A stretch of DNA of 64,000 bases from Pseudomonadota bacterium (GTDB lineage Bacteria; Pseudomonadota; Gammaproteobacteria; Steroidobacterales; Steroidobacteraceae), in assembly GCA_021777555.1 (NCBI GenBank), contig JAJYDK010000010.1, positions 43,259 to 107,258 on the forward strand, written 5' to 3'. How positions within the stretch are numbered: position 1 is the first letter of the stretch; the number at the start of each line of letters is the position of its first letter. A program made the translations under genes and the position numbers. A model generated the notes under the pieces. The model saw nothing but the letters and a program-made list of their open reading frames with translations. It made no database searches and was not told the origin of the DNA. Shown piece by piece: positions 62,790 through 64,000 of this stretch.

Positions 62790-63959
62790 TCAGATGAGAT
62801 ATGCCGACAGGACACCCTCGATGGGGCGCAGCTTCGCGATGAGGCCCTCGCCGGCCGGTCCGCTGAGGTCGATCAGCGTGTAAGCGAACTCCCCCCGCGA
62901 TTTGTTGAGGAGGTTTTCGATGCCAAGCCCCGCCGCCGCCAGGCAGCCGCAGATCGGCCCGAACCGGCTGGGCGCGTTGCGGCTCGCGATGGCGAGGCGG
63001 GTCACTCCGGGGGGCCGGGGAAGCTGCGCCTCCGGATAGTTGACGCTGTTGCGGATGTTGCCGTTTTCCAGGAAGTCGCGCAGCTGGTCCGCGGCCATGA
63101 CCGCGCAGTTGTCGGCGGCCTCCGAGGTCGATGCGCCGAGGTGCGGCAGGGTGATGACCCGGGGATGGCTCTTCAGCAGGCTGCTCGGAAAATCGCACAC
63201 GTACGCGTGCAGCCGTCCGGCATCGAGCGCGGCCACGACCTGGGAATCCTCGACGATGCCGGGGCGCGAGAAGTTCAGCAGCACCCCGCCCTTCTGCATG
63301 AGCTTCACGCGATACTCGTTGACGAGGCCACGGGTCTGCTCGTTGAGCGGCACGTGCACCGTGACGAAATCCGAGCGCGCGAACAGGTCATCGAGCGACA
63401 GCGCCTGCTCGACGCCCGCGGACAGCTGCCCCGCGCGCTGCACGGTGATCTTCGGATCGTAGCCGAGCACCTGCATGCCGAGGGCGGCGGCCGCGTTGGC
63501 CACCTCGACCCCGACCGCCCCGAGACCGACCACCCCCAGGATGCGGCCGGCCAGCTCGAAGCCGAAGAACGCCTGGCGGCCGCTCGCCACCTGCGCATCG
63601 ATCGAGGCGTCATCGCCCTTGAGGCCGCGCGCAAAAGCCCAGGCCTGGCAGATGTTGCGCGCCGCGAGAAACAGGCTCGCGAGGACCAGCTCCTTGACCG
63701 CGTTGGCGTTGGCACCGGGGGCATTGAACACCGGTACGCCGCGGGCGCTGAGGGCCTCCACCGGTATGTTGTTGACACCCGCGCCCGCGCGGCCCACGGC
63801 GCGCACCGTATCCGCAATGACCATCCGGTGCATGTCGGCCGAGCGCACCAGGATGGCGTGCGGCCGGTCGAGTCCCGAGGCGACCTCGTAGCGCTCGCGC
63901 GGCAGCCGCTCGAGCCCCCGGGCGCTGATGTGGTTTAGCGTCAGGATGCGGTATTTCAT
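62790..63959 (-). CDS. serA: D-3-phosphoglycerate dehydrogenase
   Basis: A 389-residue enzyme of serine synthesis. NAD site LGVVGLGAVGVEVANAAAAL, substrate and catalytic segments VGRAGAGVNNIPVEAL, LLNFSRPGIV and LPHLGASTSEAADN (catalytic His). A short C-terminal ACT-like part (FAYTLIDLSGPAGEGLIAKL) follows without the middle domain of long SerA forms. It follows serC and precedes pheA, with 25 bp between. Confidence 0.92.
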   Translation of the reverse strand: MKYRILTLNHISARGLERLPRERYEVASGLDRPHAILVRSADMHRMVIADTVRAVGRAGAGVNNIPVEALSARGVPVFNAPGANANAVKELVLASLFLAARNICQAWAFARGLKGDDASIDAQVASGRQAFFGFELAGRILGVVGLGAVGVEVANAAAALGMQVLGYDPKITVQRAGQLSAGVEQALSLDDLFARSDFVTVHVPLNEQTRGLVNEYRVKLMQKGGVLLNFSRPGIVEDSQVVAALDAGRLHAYVCDFPSSLLKSHPRVITLPHLGASTSEAADNCAVMAADQLRDFLENGNIRNSVNYPEAQLPRPPGVTRLAIASRNAPSRFGPICGCLAAAGLGIENLLNKSRGEFAYTLIDLSGPAGEGLIAKLRPIEGVLSAYLI

Positions 63960-63970
63960 GCGCAGGAGCC

Positions 63971-64000
63971 CTACCCGTGGCGGCGCTCGAACTCCTTCAT
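63971..64000 (-). CDS. serC: phosphoserine aminotransferase, last codons only
   Basis: The final nine residues, MKEFERRHG, and a TAG stop run in from the right edge. They match the usual SerC C-terminus, and serC commonly sits just before serA/pheA in this gene order. Only the end is visible, so the call rests on this short match and context. Confidence 0.55.
   Translation of the reverse strand: MKEFERRHG

Noticed and set aside
1..64000. tRNA or rRNA genes, CRISPR arrays, insertion sequences
   Set aside because: Reading both strands, I saw no cloverleaf-like tRNA text with a TTCRA loop, no rRNA core sequence, no regularly spaced repeats and no transposase-like product.

Overview
The window is GC-rich and densely coded, with convergent 4-nt gene overlaps, ATGA/GTGA translational coupling and many GTG starts. 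The block serC(end)-serA-pheA-aroA-cmk-rpsA-ihfB-lapB at the right end points to a gammaproteobacterium. Exported M61 peptidases, a BNR-repeat protein, two RND tripartite systems, a type I sulfide:quinone oxidoreductase and a quinol NO reductase suggest an environmental, possibly sulfide- or acid-exposed member near Xanthomonadales/Nevskiales. That placement is an inference from gene content only. I see no rRNA, tRNA, CRISPR array or insertion sequence.

Layout. 1-5.7 kb: an NRAMP-superfamily transporter with altered metal-site motifs (its 3' end is outside the window) behind a strong promoter and a long leader with competing hairpins; an alpha/beta hydrolase coupled to a YajR-type MFS exporter; a DUF190 protein; a type II NADH dehydrogenase. 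5.7-13.1 kb: two tandem M61 peptidase paralogues and a 1082-residue exported BNR/sortilin-like protein. 13.3-16 kb: a small FmdB-like protein, a Kch-type potassium channel and a patatin-like lipoprotein. 16.2-26.7 kb: a leftward gene train of DUF2892 protein, membrane-fusion protein, RND pump, SQR, TolC-like protein and an ACP/AMP-ligase/acyltransferase fusion. It faces a divergent ArsR-family regulator that has both cysteines of the SqrR/BigR/YgaV persulfide sensors, and an inverted repeat sits inside the shared promoter. 26.8-28.7 kb: an old yellow enzyme and a metallo-beta-lactamase-fold hydrolase.

28.7-37.3 kb: a second RND-MFP-TolC operon, divergent from an OmpR/PhoB-type two-component pair, with two oppositely oriented 11-bp-spaced repeats between them, then a cupredoxin. 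37.8-41.3 kb: a 1170-residue Fe-S flavoprotein. 41.6-50.8 kb: a probable nitric-oxide island. It holds DUF2249 proteins, a DUF59 protein, an oxidase-subunit-I-like membrane protein, a DNR/FNR-type regulator, 7Fe ferredoxin, a hemerythrin-like protein, small unknowns, an AhpD-like protein and the quinol NO reductase NorZ, with five FNR/DNR-type palindromes spread through it. It also contains a frameshifted, internally deleted DGC-family zinc-protein pseudogene. 50.9-55.1 kb: CnoX-like thioredoxin, a DUF2934 protein and an FUSC-family membrane protein. 55.1-64 kb: galU, lapB, ihfB, rpsA, cmk, aroA, pheA, serA and the last codons of serC, all leftward.

The most interesting systems are the predicted persulfide-sensing SQR/RND/lipid-enzyme operon, the DNR regulon with its conserved palindromes, and the NRAMP gene with its unidentified leader RNA. 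All functional statements rest on motifs read by eye and on family knowledge; no database search was run.
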